A stretch of DNA of 64,000 bases from Apricaphanius iberus (Eukaryota > Chordata > Actinopteri > Cyprinodontiformes > Aphaniidae): the NCBI GenBank assembly GCA_028564705.1, contig JAPXFQ010002912.1, positions 124,001 through 188,000 on the forward strand, read 5' to 3'. Below are positions 36,801 through 46,450 of this stretch, in pieces; the stretch's first letter is position 1, and every line of letters starts with the position of its first letter. A program made the translations under genes and the position numbers. Under the pieces are notes generated by a model that was not told where the DNA came from, made no database searches, and was given only the letters and a program-made list of their open reading frames with translations.

Positions 36801-39800
36801 GACGGGAAGCTGAGGTTAGTCGGGTGACTTTCACCTTATTTGGGGAGTTTATCAGCATTCAGTGCAGATGTGGACGTTTAATGACTGCTTTATTTGAGTG
36901 TTAGTATTACACATTTTGACAGTAAGATATTTCTTGTTTGTTTGAAGATCTATTTCACTAACATTGTAATTTAGAAATTTGGGTTTGAAAAGTGGGTATA
37001 TGATTTTCAGTAGGTGTTCAATCTAATTTCAGAATTTGAACCTTTGATTTTAGGCCCGTTTCAAGCCCACACAAAGAAAGTCTTGTCTAATTTAAAATTT
37101 AACTTTGTCAAAAGTCCTTTATCTGTTTAAATGTGAAGCAATTGGTTCTAGGAGAGGTGGTCTTATTTTGTTGGAAAATATTAAGGCATCTAATCCTTTA
37201 GATTTCAAACTATCACGTGAAAATAGAGGTAAAGGCAACACTTAAAGGCAAGTTCAATCTGAATGCTATAAAAACTATTAGCTACCTTTTAAACTGCCTA
37301 TAAGAGCTGTTAATCATCATTTAAGATGGCTATAAGAACCAGTAGCCACCCTTTAAAGGTTCTATAAGAACTATTAGCTACCCTTTAAAGAGGTTAAAAG
37401 AACTGCTAGCTACCCTCTAAAGTTGCTGTAAGAACTGTTAGCTACCATTCAAGATGGCTATAAGAAACATTAGCTACCCTTTAAAGTGGCTATAATAACC
37501 AATACCTACCCTTTAGAGTGGCTGCAAGAACTGTTAGCTACCATTCAAGATGGCTCTTGGAACTGCTAGCTATACGAGAAGGTTGTTATGGGAACGTTTA
37601 CCTACTGTATTAGGTGGCTATAAAACTGTTACCTTTTAAAATGGCTATAAATACTATTAGCTACCCTTCAACGTGGCTCTTAGAACTGTTAGCTACTCTT
37701 TAAAGTAGTAAAGAAACTGTTAGTTATCCCACAAGGTTGTTATAGTAGCTGTTAGCTATATATGGCTGCTAGAATCATTAGCTACCAAACAAGGTTGTTT
37801 TGTGGTTAAGAGAACTCTGAGCTACCCTGTGATCTACCTTACCTTATAATAGTCAGTTGATTGTTGAACATAACTACCACAGGGTAGCTGAGCTTGACCA
37901 ATCAACTGATTGATGATAATAAACAATATAAAAAGGTTCTAAGAAATATTATCAGATATCCAACCTATTTTAATCTAACATCAGTCCAAAAATTTTAAAG
38001 CCTTATACTCATCTTTGTACAAGCCAGATAAAGTCTGGAAGGCATTGCAAATTGGTCTTGTTGCAGCCGCTGACTGAGCAAAACTACATCCAGCTATAAG
38101 AATGACAGCAAATTCATACCAGCTAGAATAAGTGGCATACTTCCTTTTCTGAACTAACATCCTTCCTAAAACCCTTTGTAGAGATCCTGTGTGGATTTAT
38201 TCTAAGTTTAGATCTTGCCAACCAATTAAACCATCTGTATCCAATCAACAGTATATAAAGTGTGCTGGTGTTTTGATCAGCTGATTTCTCTACCATGTGA
38301 TGCAGGTGAGGGCTGTGATTGGCTGGTTAAGGACTGAGACTTTTGTTCTGTCTGCCAACCTTCACGGTGGAGCTGTGGTGGCCAGTTATCCTTATGACAA
38401 CAGCGACGGAGGTAAAAATATACCCAGAAGACTCTTTTTTTAGACTACCGTTTGAACCCATCTTTACAGTTTTGGAGCTATCCCAGCTGTTAGCGGCTGA
38501 CTTTGGTGTTCATGTAAAGATGTGGCAGAGGAGGTGCTGTAGAGACATCTGAAATAGTTGCAGCTACTGTTGCTCAAGTTTGGTAAAGATTTTTATCGGA
38601 CTATTTATGTATGAATTTTGTTCCTTAAAGAGCAACTCACCCACCTTCCAGAGTATTGTGTTAGCTACATTTCCAGTTTGAAAAACACAACAGAAGGAGG
38701 CGTTGACCGGCAGACCGAGGTACCGAGTCAACACTTCCTTACTATTCTAACTTGCTATGGGTGTGGCAGAGACTGAGCTTCTTTTATACTCCACAGCGGC
38801 AGGATGTTGTCATCAGAAATCCAAGCTGAGCCAGTATCAGTGGCAGATTCAAATTCAAGTGCAGTGCAAAGTTTTAACCTGAAGAGCCCACTACACTTCT
38901 TCGTACAAAATTTATTATTTTCCTAAAATGTAGTAAAATGCCAAAAAAAATGACCAGATATGTTGACAGCACTATTAGACACTTTTTTATACAGTTTATC
39001 AGCAAAAAAAATAGTTGATTTGGGGGTGAATTGCACTTTAAGGTGCATTAATTAGTTTCTAAATATTCGTTACTTCTGCAGTGGTCATGTTCTGGTTCTA
39101 AAGATAACATTCAACAACTGACCAGTTACGCTGCTGGCTTTACAGGTTTTAATCTGATGGGCGCAGCCAGCATCGCTCCTGATGACGATGTGTTTGTCCA
39201 CCTGGCTATGGTGTACTCATACAACCATGCCTCCATGCACAAGGGGAACCTCTGTCAGGACAGCGGACCTTTCCGGGACGGCATCACAAATGGGTTCCAC
39301 TGGTATCCTCTGGAAGGTGAGCTTCCGTAGCTGTTATAGTCAATCGCTTGAGCACAAAAACTGGAATTTTTATTAAAAACTACAGAGAACCTATTTGGTG
39401 TTAGTCTACCCATGTTTCTAACATTGTCTGAGAACAAAAGACGGACAGGTTTCTAATTTTATAGTATAAACCCGATTTATCTGGGTCCAAAAAATCAAAC
39501 AAATGTCTTTGTTGTACCACTTTGCTGTTGGATGAAGATTCTTCAGTGAGTCTTCAACCATCAGTCAGAACATAGACTAAACAAGTTAATGATGTCTTTA
39601 AGGTCATGGAATATACTGTTCTCTGCAAATTATTAAGAGTCTCACTGAGATTAGATCGGACTTTGACTTGGTCATATAAACACATTATTGTTTTGTTTTT
39701 TTCTGAACCTTCCAATAATATCTCTGGCTTTATGCTTAGGTTGATTGTCCTGCTGCACAGGGTTTAAGTCCTGGATTTAGCTCCGTCCATCTTCACATCA

Positions 39801-42131
39801 ACCTTAACCAGTTTTGCTTTTTCAGTTGCAAAAAAATAAAAAAAATCCCCACAGTATGATGCCTGCACCGCTGTGTTTTACTGTGCCTCTGAAGCCAGAA
39901 AAAGAACAGGAGGACCTGTGAAAAATAGACCTAATTTTTGGGGTCGACGTTTTAGGTTATAGAAGCATTTTTTTTTCTGGTATTCATTAAAAGGTTGGAG
40001 AAAAAGAACATTTAGAAAATATATTTTACTTCTAACCCAAAAGGAGAAAGCATCAAAGCTATTTTCTTTTTAAGGGTCTTTCCCCCTTTTATTTTTTTTG
40101 TAAATTTTAATATTTCAAAACTCAACCTTAATTTTCAGATCAGTTGTGTAATATATGTTTGATGATGCAATTTTTTGTAAGGAGATAGGGCACCAGCCCC
40201 CCCACAACCCCTTTAGGATTAAGCTGTTTATAAAATGGATGGATGGATGAATAAAACATTTTTTTATTTCCATATTCCTATTTTCCTTACCTTGTGAATG
40301 GAGTTGGTAAAATAAGGTTGCTTATATAACTATATATTTGGGATTTCAGGTGGGATGCAGGATTACAACTATGTATGGGCACAGTGTTTGGAGCTGACTC
40401 TGGAGCTTTCCTGTTGTAAGTTTCCTCAACCCAAAGAACTTCCTGCTCTATGGATGGACAACAAAAAGGCTCTCCTGGCTTATATTCAGCAGGTCCATCT
40501 TGGTGAGAACCTGCCCACTTGTCCACCTTTCGGCCTTTGGTTTATTTATTTTTTATTTCAGCCTGAAGCAAACATCATGTTCCAGCCTGAAACTGGGCTT
40601 GGACTGATGAATCTCTGTGTTTTTAGGGGTGAAAGGCCAAGTGTTCGATGGTTCGGGAATGCCAGTGGAGAACGCAGTGGTGGAGGTTGAGGATCGCAAG
40701 AATATTTGTCCGTTCAGAACCAACCAATATGGAGAATATTACCGGCTGCTGCTGCCTGGAAACTACACCTTCAAAGTAAACACAACAAAAGTTACACAGC
40801 CTACGATCGTATTAGATACTGGAAATTTCCTGAAAACTGTTAACGAGGCAGAGTATGGCAGTAAAAAAAAAGGAGGGTAATCTTTCAAATAAGGTACAAG
40901 ACAATGTGCGTCTAGTTACCAAAATCCATTGAAGCTGGCAACTCATACAACTTTTATATCCACAGACTGTCACCTGAAAAAAGTTTCCAACCTCTCAAAA
41001 ATCTTCCTTAGTGAGTGACGGAGAGGTCACATGACATGATGGGAGCATCTATGATGAAAGAGTCCGACTCATAGTCACAGATTCTGATGGTCACAGAAAA
41101 TGGTGTATTACCTTCAAAGCGAGCAAGGATGAACACTACTAACTCTAAAGATCAACTGCTGCTCAAAATTATTTAGAGGTTCAGATAGTAACACTGTAAG
41201 GATGGACAAAAATAAAGAAAAGCTCATCTAGAAGTACATCAGGCGAGGCAATTTTGAGAAAATGAAAATGTTTTAGCAGATGCTATAGTTGACACGTTTT
41301 TACTTTAACATCTAATATCTGACAGCATATCTCATTGAAAAATATCAAAGCTTTGTCTTAAATGTCTTACAAGTTGATGGTACCCAAGAGTTTTGTCTTC
41401 TGTGGGTCATTTGGGAAAACTCACAGCACTTGTCACTGTTAGTTTTACCCATTTTGATTTATGAATTCCTAGTTAACCTGCAATTATGCTTTGGAAAAAA
41501 AATATGAATAAGCAATTACTTTGACATTTATGTACTATTGTCTTTTTACACTATTCAGGAGTGACTGTTGTAAAATAAATAAAAATAAAAAAGTAAGTAA
41601 TTTTTACTTTGAGTACATCTTAAATAAACTACTTTTTTTTTGAGTAAATCTTTTGACTGGTAATAAATTAGACTTAGTAAAATTTCATCACAGTAGTAGT
41701 ACTTTTACTTGAGTAAAATATTTTAGTACGCTTTCCATCTCTGGTTAGACTCCAATAGGTTCCAAAAAATATACCTTGAAGTCTCAAAAAGCAAAGTTAT
41801 GGAAATGTACTCTCTAATAATAAACCTATTGTTTTTCTAATGTACGCTTTCTTTGTCTTCATCGGATCTTTTTGATGCACAGGTGATGTACCCAGGTCAC
41901 GACGTTCTGACAGAAACACTCATCATCCCGTATGGTCCAGATCAGTACTCTGCGTTGAAACATGACTTCAAGTTACGACGCACCGCCTCAGCGACTGTCC
42001 GCGCTCAAGCTGAGCCAAGCCCTTCTTGTAATTACGCATTACACCCTGAAGGAGGTGGCACTAAAACCTGCTCCACGTGGAACGGGCTGACAGTAGGATT
42101 CAGTTTGGTGACACTGATGCTGATAGACTGA
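15717..42131 (+). CDS. cpm: Carboxypeptidase M, nine coding exons (full span)
   Basis: Coding exons: 15717-15873, 20515-20612, 34029-34201, 36715-36814, 38306-38411, 39146-39316, 40350-40502, 40627-40775 and 41883-42131. All junctions are AG/GT and in phase. They total 1356 nt and give 451 residues (human CPM has 443). CPM is a GPI-anchored M14 metallocarboxypeptidase that removes C-terminal Arg or Lys from peptides at the cell surface.

Visible parts: signal peptide [16 protein letters not shown]; zinc ligands H82 and E85 in HGNE and H196 in NLHGGA; DLNR at 150-153, where R153 should bind the substrate carboxylate; catalytic E287 in LTLELSC; a transthyretin-like domain from about 321 to 400; and a hydrophobic C-terminus ([13 protein letters not shown], 438-450) fitting a GPI signal. 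Sequons lie at N23, N115 and N365. The identity rests on close similarity along the whole protein, for example [13 protein letters not shown] and [12 protein letters not shown]. One oddity is NRGF where the family has NRNF. Confidence 0.95.
17580..17860 (-). mobile_element. Tc1-like element fragment in cpm intron 1
   Basis: Contains CCAGACTTTGAATAGGCCACT near 17739 and GAATGTTTAGGGTCACTG near 17810, text shared with a common teleost Tc1-like family read in reverse. It is degenerate and non-coding. Confidence 0.5.
19683..19745. repeat. Imperfect (TCCA/TCCG)n microsatellite
   Basis: A run of TCCATCC and GTCCGTCC tetramers with interruptions. A similar shorter run is at 18715-18745. Confidence 0.8.
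20515..20612 (+). CDS. cpm: cpm coding exon 2 (first zinc-binding motif)
   Basis: Acceptor TGTGTCTTCAG, donor GTGGGA. Encodes residues 53-85, including [15 protein letters not shown]82 and E85 form the HxxE zinc-binding motif of M14 peptidases. It enters at phase 1 and leaves at phase 0. Confidence 0.95.
21360..21525 (+). mobile_element. Tc1-like transposase fragment
   Basis: ATGGAGGTGGCAGCATCGTG near 21416, followed by GATGGATGGAGCTAAATCCA, corresponds in sense orientation to the Tc1-like text MxGGGSIMLWG...DGAK. It is truncated and followed by unrelated sequence. Confidence 0.6.
22289..23575. mobile_element. Possible hAT-like element with short inverted ends
   Basis: The left end TAGGGGTGTCAC and the right end GTACACCCCTAG are inverted relative to each other with one difference. 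Sequence near the left (CAATATCAATTTTGTATC) has the palindromic feel of fish hAT MITEs, and AGTTAATCGGTTAACTATG precedes the right end. No clear 8-bp target duplication was found, so the pairing is tentative. A 182-codon open frame inside has no recognisable transposase motif. Confidence 0.3.
23740..24860 (+). mobile_element. L2-type LINE reverse-transcriptase fragment
   Basis: Translated pieces match the L2/Maui-like reverse transcriptase. [14 protein letters not shown] comes from 23870 onward. [15 protein letters not shown] is at about 24425-24475, the degenerate form of the catalytic YADD box. [16 protein letters not shown] ends near 24580. A further remnant [12 protein letters not shown], typical of the ORF2 C-terminus, is at about 24750. 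Stops, frameshifts and a nested insertion (24051-24408) make it a dead copy. Confidence 0.8.
24051..24408 (+). mobile_element. Nested L2 LINE 3' tail with target duplication
   Basis: It interrupts the reverse-transcriptase text and is bounded by AGATTA at 24045-24050 and again at 24409-24414, a likely target-site duplication. The content is the standard fish L2 3' end: TCTGCTGGAGTTTTCTTCC, then AAAGTGCCTTGAGATGGCAT, GGGGCTATATAAATAAA and a TTGAATTGAA tail. It is 5'-truncated, as is usual for LINE insertions. Confidence 0.8.
26330..26590. repeat. Dispersed GACG-rich repeat, copy 2
   Basis: Its right part matches 2756-2890 (TGATTGGTCAG ... TTCACCAGAATG ... CTTTATATTGTAAGG). The left part contains many GACGCAA/GACGGAG words, typical of PIF/Harbinger-type MITEs in fish. 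No termini are defined. Confidence 0.5.
27990..28260. repeat. GACG/CGTC-rich dispersed repeat, Harbinger-like
   Basis: GGTGCCTTCAGACCGTACGC at its left and TGATTGGTTGCCTTGCTGCG inside, with many CGTC/GACG words, resemble non-autonomous PIF/Harbinger elements. This is an inference from composition and motif style. Both ends are poorly defined. Confidence 0.35.
29891..30656. mobile_element. Harbinger-like non-autonomous element with inverted ends
   Basis: The left end CAGTGTGTTCACACCAAAGG pairs with the right end TTTTGGTCGGAACACACCG as imperfect inverted repeats. GCGTCAAAAC near the left also pairs with GTTTTGAGGC on the right. The interior has GACGTGACACG and similar CpG-rich words, and a perfect 10-bp palindrome at 30589-30611. 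No transposase or nuclease domain is seen, so it would depend on a partner element. Confidence 0.55.
33425..33569 (+). mobile_element. L2 LINE 3' tail
   Basis: Contains GTGCTGGGATTCCATAGAAA, AAAGTGCCCTGAGATTACAT, GAGCTATATAAATAAAATTG and (TTGAA)n, nearly the same text as the nested tail at 24280-24408. It is a 5'-truncated retrotransposon end with no coding potential. Confidence 0.8.
34029..34201 (+). CDS. cpm: cpm coding exon 3
   Basis: Acceptor GTGGTTTTAG, donor GTAAAC. Encodes residues 86-142 and part of R143: [14 protein letters not shown], then [19 protein letters not shown]. The latter holds the conserved N-glycosylation sequon and the family segment before the substrate-binding loop. 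A Tc1-like repeat starts only about 9 bases after the donor. Confidence 0.95.
34211..34470. mobile_element. Tc1-like repeat at the cpm exon 3 donor
   Basis: TATTCACACCCCGTTGTACA, then ATTTTATGTGATAAACTGAC and CAAATAGTGC, matches the terminal region of a common fish Tc1-like family. Its start lies about nine bases beyond the exon 3 splice donor at 34202. A related fragment (AGTATACACACCCCTTGGCC) is at about 23662-23735. Confidence 0.55.
35472..36071. mobile_element. Non-autonomous transposon with about 80-bp inverted repeats
   Basis: The segment 35472-35555 is the imperfect reverse complement of 35994-36071. For example, AAGTTTGGAG..CTTGGAGTCC at the left pairs with GGACTCCAAAG..CTCCAAACTT at the right, and GAAGTTTATATCCAT pairs with ATGGATATAAACTTC. 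The pairing may extend outward toward 35430 and 36140. The roughly 440-bp interior has no open frame with a recognisable domain. It looks like a long-TIR MITE inserted in cpm intron 3. Confidence 0.75.
36596..36690 (+). mobile_element. LINE-like 3' tail next to cpm exon 4
   Basis: AACCTGTAAAGCACTTTGAG, AAAAGCGCTTTATAAATAAA and a (TTGA)n/(GATT)n run match CR1/L2-type LINE tails. It ends about 25-35 bases before the exon 4 acceptor at 36713-36714. Confidence 0.65.
36715..36814 (+). CDS. cpm: cpm coding exon 4 (substrate-anchoring Asn-Arg)
   Basis: Acceptor TTTGTCTTTTTTAG, donor GTTAGT. Encodes R143 (split codon) to E176, including [17 protein letters not shown]152-R153 match the residues that hold the substrate C-terminal carboxylate in M14 enzymes. 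The residue after them is Gly instead of the usual Asn. A LINE-like GATT-repeat tail ends just upstream of the acceptor. Confidence 0.94.
36983..38305 (+). other. cpm intron 4 remainder, minisatellite-bearing
   Basis: Contains the 32-bp minisatellite at 37262-37800 and an inverted repeat (AGCTACCCTGTG at 37821, CACAGGGTAGCT at 37877). No exon is supported between 36814 and 38306; the exon 4-exon 5 reading frame joins in phase 0 without one. Confidence 0.6.
37262..37800. repeat. 32-bp minisatellite in cpm intron 4
   Basis: Repeated units of about 32 bp share TTAGCTACCCTTTAAAG and GGCTATAAGAACTG with substitutions and small indels. Consecutive copies at about 37376-37440 are exactly 32 bp apart. 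It covers some 540 bp, or about 16 degenerate units. Confidence 0.8.
38306..38411 (+). CDS. cpm: cpm coding exon 5 (third zinc ligand)
   Basis: Acceptor ATGTGATGCAG, donor GTAAAA. Encodes residues 177-211 plus one base. [21 protein letters not shown] contains H196, the third zinc ligand, in a stretch nearly identical to human CPM. Confidence 0.95.
39146..39316 (+). CDS. cpm: cpm coding exon 6
   Basis: Acceptor GGCTTTACAG, donor GTGAGC. Encodes residues 212-268 plus one base: [19 protein letters not shown], a CxxxxxPF loop region, and [14 protein letters not shown], which matches the family's TNGxxWYPLxGGMQD segment when joined to the next exon. Confidence 0.95.
39600..39890 (-). mobile_element. 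Tc1-like fragment in cpm intron 6
   Basis: TTGATTGTCCTGCTGCACAG, TTTAGCTCCGTCCATCTTCA and CCCACAGTATGATGCCTGCA correspond to a common fish Tc1-like transposase region in reverse orientation. It is the counterpart of the sense fragment at 21360-21525. Degenerate. Confidence 0.6.
40350..40502 (+). CDS. cpm: cpm coding exon 7 (catalytic glutamate)
   Basis: Acceptor TTTGGGATTTCAG, donor GTGAGA. Encodes residues 269-319 plus one base: [20 protein letters not shown] then CCKFP. E287 in LELSC is the general base/acid glutamate of M14 carboxypeptidases. The exon ends at the peptidase/transthyretin-like domain boundary (YIQQVHLG). Confidence 0.96.
40627..40775 (+). CDS. cpm: cpm coding exon 8 (transthyretin-like domain)
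   Basis: Acceptor TGTGTTTTTAG, donor GTAAAC. Encodes residues 320-369: [20 protein letters not shown], then [20 protein letters not shown], typical of the beta-sandwich domain that follows the peptidase domain in the N/E subfamily. The intron before it is only 124 bp. The open frame runs a little past the donor into the intron by chance. Confidence 0.95.
40776..41882 (+). other. cpm intron 8
   Basis: Lies between the exon 8 donor GTAAAC and the exon 9 acceptor CTTTTTGATGCACAG. No additional exon is supported. It contains AT-rich sequence and a repeated ACTTTTACTTGAGTA-like text near 41600-41720, which is common in fish repeats. Confidence 0.5.
41883..42131 (+). CDS. cpm: cpm coding exon 9 (C-terminus with GPI-anchor signal)
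   Basis: Begins [16 protein letters not shown], aligning with human VTVPGHDPHITKVIIP, and includes SALKHDFKL. The tail after residue 402 is low-similarity and Ser/Thr/Pro-rich, as in other CPMs, and ends [17 protein letters not shown]. The hydrophobic end fits a GPI-attachment signal, but the omega site cannot be fixed by eye. Stop TGA is at 42129-42131. Confidence 0.93.
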   Translation: MMYPGHDVLTETLIIPYGPDQYSALKHDFKLRRTASATVRAQAEPSPSCNYALHPEGGGTKTCSTWNGLTVGFSLVTLMLID

Positions 42132-44063
42132 AGATGTCCTGATAGAGAAGATGACCCCCCCGGCAGCTTGTGGTCACTCTATCTCTCTAACACACTGAAC
42201 CAAACAGTAAAACAAAAACATGAAAAGGATCAGAGGTCCATGAAGGCATGTAGAGACTGAGGTTTGCATGTACAGGTTGCTGCTAGTTTTTGTGGCTTCA
42301 AAACTGTCCAGAGTGAAGTGTAAAGCTGCTAACACTGAAGGAAAAGCTGCTGCAAAGTGATAGTCCTAAAAACGTTGTTTTATCAACATTAATGACCAGA
42401 GAAAGCGGCAAAGATCTCAAAATATGAGAGATGATGGCTGGAATCCATCTATACGTTTCATTTAATGTTGAATTTACTTTAACAAAAGTTGGTTTTGCAT
42501 TAAAATGCAAAACATATTTTACCACATTTTAAGTGTTTCCGATTAATTATATAATTCTGACATCAACATTTTTCAACTTCAAGAGATTCTTTAACTTCTA
42601 ACAACCATTTAGTTCAATTCCTTGTCTTAAAGGGTCAAGCCTTTAGACCACTAACAGTTAGGATGTCAGGATAACTGCACGGTATTCATGTGACATTAAC
42701 TTCAGAGAAGTTATTAAAACTTACTGCCAGCCACTGTGCTAACTAACCAAAAACTGGCAAGTTAAACCAATTAGCTTCCTTTTTGGTGAACTTACATTTA
42801 TATAGGGAAAAAAGGTTCACAGATTTATTTAGGACGTTTGTACTTTTTAGAAAGCACTATCCATGTTTGCAAATTTAAATGGTGCTTAAAACTATTTAAG
42901 TATCTAAGAATCCCCAACCTCAAACATTGGCAGGTTATTTAAACAGCTTTAGTAATTAGCAATCCATTTGTTAAATTCATTAAGTTTCAAAATTTTATGT
43001 TTCAAGGGGTTTATATAACATTTAAGAGCAATGATTATGAAGAAATGTTAATGATTACATTGTTGGGGTAAACAAATGCTTTTGTTAAACAGCTACTGCA
43101 GATTATCTATATAAATGCAATATTTTAAGTTAGCAAGCTGATCGCTCAGGATAGCTAGTGGTAAAGCTACAACAGTAGAAAATTATAAAGATTTATGAGT
43201 TAATATTTTACTTATTAACTAAATTCAGCCATAAAACTCCTGTTCTAACTTTTAACCAATGTTTCTTTCTTTTCCAAAATGGGAGGCTAGTTGTTAGCAA
43301 AATAAATAGCTCATGAAATCGAAATTTTGTTCTACATTTAGCCTATGATGTACCAACAAAATGATAAAACACATGATGAACCACTGAAAAGAACTTACTT
43401 ATTTTTTCTGTAATGAGGGGCTAAAAGCAAAGGCAGTATATTTGCCAGCTAAAGCTGAAGGACATTATTGAGATATTCTTATGGTTTTGCACTGTCAAAG
43501 AAAACTATCCATGTTTGTGAGCCAACACTAGGTTTTCAAATGATAACTGTATCTAAATTCAGTCAATTGCTTGCTAAAGCCTAAATAGGCATCTTGGGTT
43601 AACGTTTAGCCATTAGCCATACTCAAATAGTAGCAACATTTATTCAGCATACATATCTCCAGTGTCGTGTAACAAAGTATAATCATATAAATTAGCCAAT
43701 AGTTGTATAATATTTCATTAAAAAAAGTGGTTTTAATTGTCCAGGTAAAAATAGACCATACCGCTAAATCAGCATTGCTAGGATAAGTTTCTGAATCTTT
43801 TACAGAAAACTATCCATGTGTTTGAACTAAGATCTAATTTAAGTTTTCAAATCATGTCTCTGTTAGTTTAAAATTTCACATCTTTTATTTTATACATAAA
43901 AATATATGAGCTAACAGGTAATGCAGGCTACTTTAAGAGCAGCAGGCTAGCTAAAGCTATAAAGTCCAAGAATATCTTACAATATTTTTTCAGCTTTAAT
44001 TTTTCAAAAATATAAATTTTTTGTAAACCAACATTTATCTATAGGTCATTCATCATAAAGAGA
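42132..44063. other. Region downstream of cpm stop: 3'-UTR candidate and degenerate repeats
   Basis: The cpm 3'-untranslated region must start here but its end is uncertain. AATAAA occurs at 43301-43306. A second candidate at 48809-48814, with a GT-rich sequence downstream, looks more like a real polyadenylation site but is 6.7 kb away. From about 42820 on, blocks built around ACTATCCATG recur (42859, 43504, 43808) and mark an old long-period repeat. No gene is seen. Confidence 0.45.
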
Positions 44064-44978
44064 TAGGGCTGGGCGGTACGAAAACATTTTCATATCACCT
44101 TTTTTTTTTTTTTTACATATCAGTATTACGGTTTTTAACTGTATTTTTTTTCACAGACTGCTCATATCCACATTATCTTATAAGAATTAATCATTTAAAA
44201 ATGTGCTTTAAATAGTCCATTTTACTGTCATATGACTACATCATGTTGTTTTTTCCAGACACAGGTGAATGATATGAAAAGAATTAAAATGATTATGATT
44301 CTAGTAGACATTGTTATTATTATAAGGCTGAAAGTAAACTTATTTCTTAACCTCATGTTGATGTATGCAATAAATTGCATCTTGTACTGGCTTTGCATGT
44401 AGTACTAAAGAATGCAACTAGAGGGCAGAGCACAGACACAGACCGGATATTGCCAAAAAAGAAGTAAAATAACCATGGCACCGTAGGAGATAATTAGCAG
44501 TTAATATTTAGATAACAGAAAAAAAAAACGGCAGAAGTAACTACTGGTTTTGCCGTGGTTGACCGGGTTTACCTACAGACGGTCAAATAGCGCTCAACAC
44601 TCCCCCCCTACTGGTTACTCTCAATAAAAGTTGTAAAAGTTGTAAAAGTTATACTGTTCAGTTCTCATCTGACCTTTTAAAGCCGATAAACCTCTAAACT
44701 ACAGACGTGATTCCTCTTTTTGGAATTACTTCATCAGCATTGTGTGCTTTGCTCTGACGGCTCCTGCCAGTAGCTGTACCTAGTTAAAAACGTTACTTTT
44801 CACACTGTGGTGAAGAGCGTGTAGCAGTGAAATCGGTCTACGCTGAAACACTTCCCAACATTAAACGTTCCAGAAGCTGTCTGAGCTATTCACCGATATA
44901 GCAGTAAAATTAAAAATGTATATCATAACAAAAATACACATTGGTTTTCGGTATGAACCTGTATACCGCCCAGGCCTA
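44064..44978. mobile_element. hAT-like MITE, 915 bp
   Basis: The left terminus TAGGGCTGGGCGGTACG and the right terminus GTATACCGCCCAGGCCTA form imperfect terminal inverted repeats of the hAT-like TAGGGCTGGGCGGTA group. The interior is non-coding. The flanking sequence on both sides belongs to one copy of a repeated segment whose uninterrupted form exists at 47330-47580. That supports the insertion boundaries, although no clean 8-bp duplication was found. Confidence 0.75.
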
Positions 44979-45094
44979 AACCTAGCTGAGAAAGTAGCGT
45001 AGTAACAGTTTTTAGCCAAACACAGCTGTAACAGTTTTGTAACAGTGTGGAGGTCCTGTCACTATGGCTCTGATTAATGATGCGCCCTGGCTGC

Positions 45095-45200
45095 TTGGCC
45101 AATGGGATATCTATTGGGTTGACTGGTTACTGCGCTTGACTCTCAATCAGAAGTTGTGGGATTGAATCCTGCCTGGGCCCTCATTGTGTGCCTTGCCACC
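45095..45200 (+). repeat. tRNA-derived SINE remnant
   Basis: Shows tRNA-like box A (TGGTTACTGCGC) and box B (GGGATTGAATCC) motifs, spaced as in a tRNA, with a central CTTGACTCTCAATCAGAAG. It lacks a proper acceptor stem and is followed by non-tRNA sequence, so a SINE head is more likely than a functional tRNA gene. Confidence 0.45.
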
Positions 45201-46269
45201 AAGTCTAACAGTCAGGGTTTTTTTCAGCATAATTCAATTTGTTGTTAGGTTACTTCTACATAGTTTTTGTTTCTTTTATTTAGATGTTATACTTCTCAAG
45301 TGACTTAAATGAGTAATTGTCTCTATTAACTAAATGAGGCCTTCAAGTTACATTTAAAATTACACCGATAGTTTTGTAAAACAAAAAACATCTATGATGT
45401 ATCTCAGAGTAGTAATCATATTAGACTGAGATACAAAACTTCAACTGTAAGTCTTTGCTCCACCTCCCTGATGTTTCTGCTCCTCTCTCAGAAATAAAAA
45501 TGGCTTAAATATGGTTTTGCCCTTTTCAAAAGACATGAGGGAGGGGGAAAAATCCACTGCCTGAGAATTTAGTGAAGTCTTTCCTACTGAGATGTACCAA
45601 CCTAACACGGAGATTCATTACAGTTTGTTGGGAGTGTAATTTTATCTGCGTGGAGGAGCATTTTAAAATTAGCACTTGAAAGGAGAGAGATCTGCTTTTA
45701 GAAAGGGTGGAATTAAAGCCAGAGAAAAGGGGGCTTAGAGTGTGGAAATCCCAGCAACAGGAAAACTGTTAGATTAACCGCTCCTGGTGATACTGCTAGC
45801 ATTGCATCACTGCCTCTCTTCGATATATGACGACTAAAGTACAGCCTTCAGTAGACATGTTCATTCAAGTTTCCTTGCCTCCTGCGTAATCGACCTATGC
45901 AGTTTTGCTTGGCTTTTATTTTTGTTTGTTAAGTTAAGCCTGTGGATTTGTGTGAAACTTAATCCAAGATCATATTTTTATAACATCTCAGATAGTTTTT
46001 GTGAAAATCTCATATTTTGTGTTTTCTGGCTGTAGATTTGTGTCAAAATCAATCTGGATTGGTAGAATCACCTTATATATTGCAATTTTTAGATCATCAC
46101 TGTTCACGGTCAGACCAAGACAAGCTGGAAAATATAAACATCAGTTTTCAAGTATTTAATTTATTAAGGAAAAGATGCTGTCCAAAGCAACCTGGCCCTG
46201 TTTGAGAACATACTCCACATCTCAACCTAATAATTGGGTTTGCAAACCTTTAAAATGTATTGATGGCTT

Positions 46270-46450
46270 AGTTGTTTTCATTACTGTGGAGAAATTCTGG
46301 TCCATGCTTGTTTGCGTGTTTGTTTGAATTGATCCAGACTTTGACTAGACCACTTAAAAACCATGGTTCATTTTTCGATTTTTTAAGCCAATCTGAGGTA
46401 ACTTTGCAGGTTCAAAGTGTGTTGGAGCTCATGGTGCGTTTCATTTGTAA
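46270..46450 (-). mobile_element. Tc1-like fragment
   Basis: TGATCCAGACTTTGACTAGACCACT at about 46329 is shared with the Tc1-like fragments at 8789 and 17739. It is very short and degenerate. Confidence 0.4.

Noticed and set aside
45095..45200. Functional tRNA gene
   Set aside because: No complete acceptor stem and the arms are degenerate; a SINE remnant fits better.
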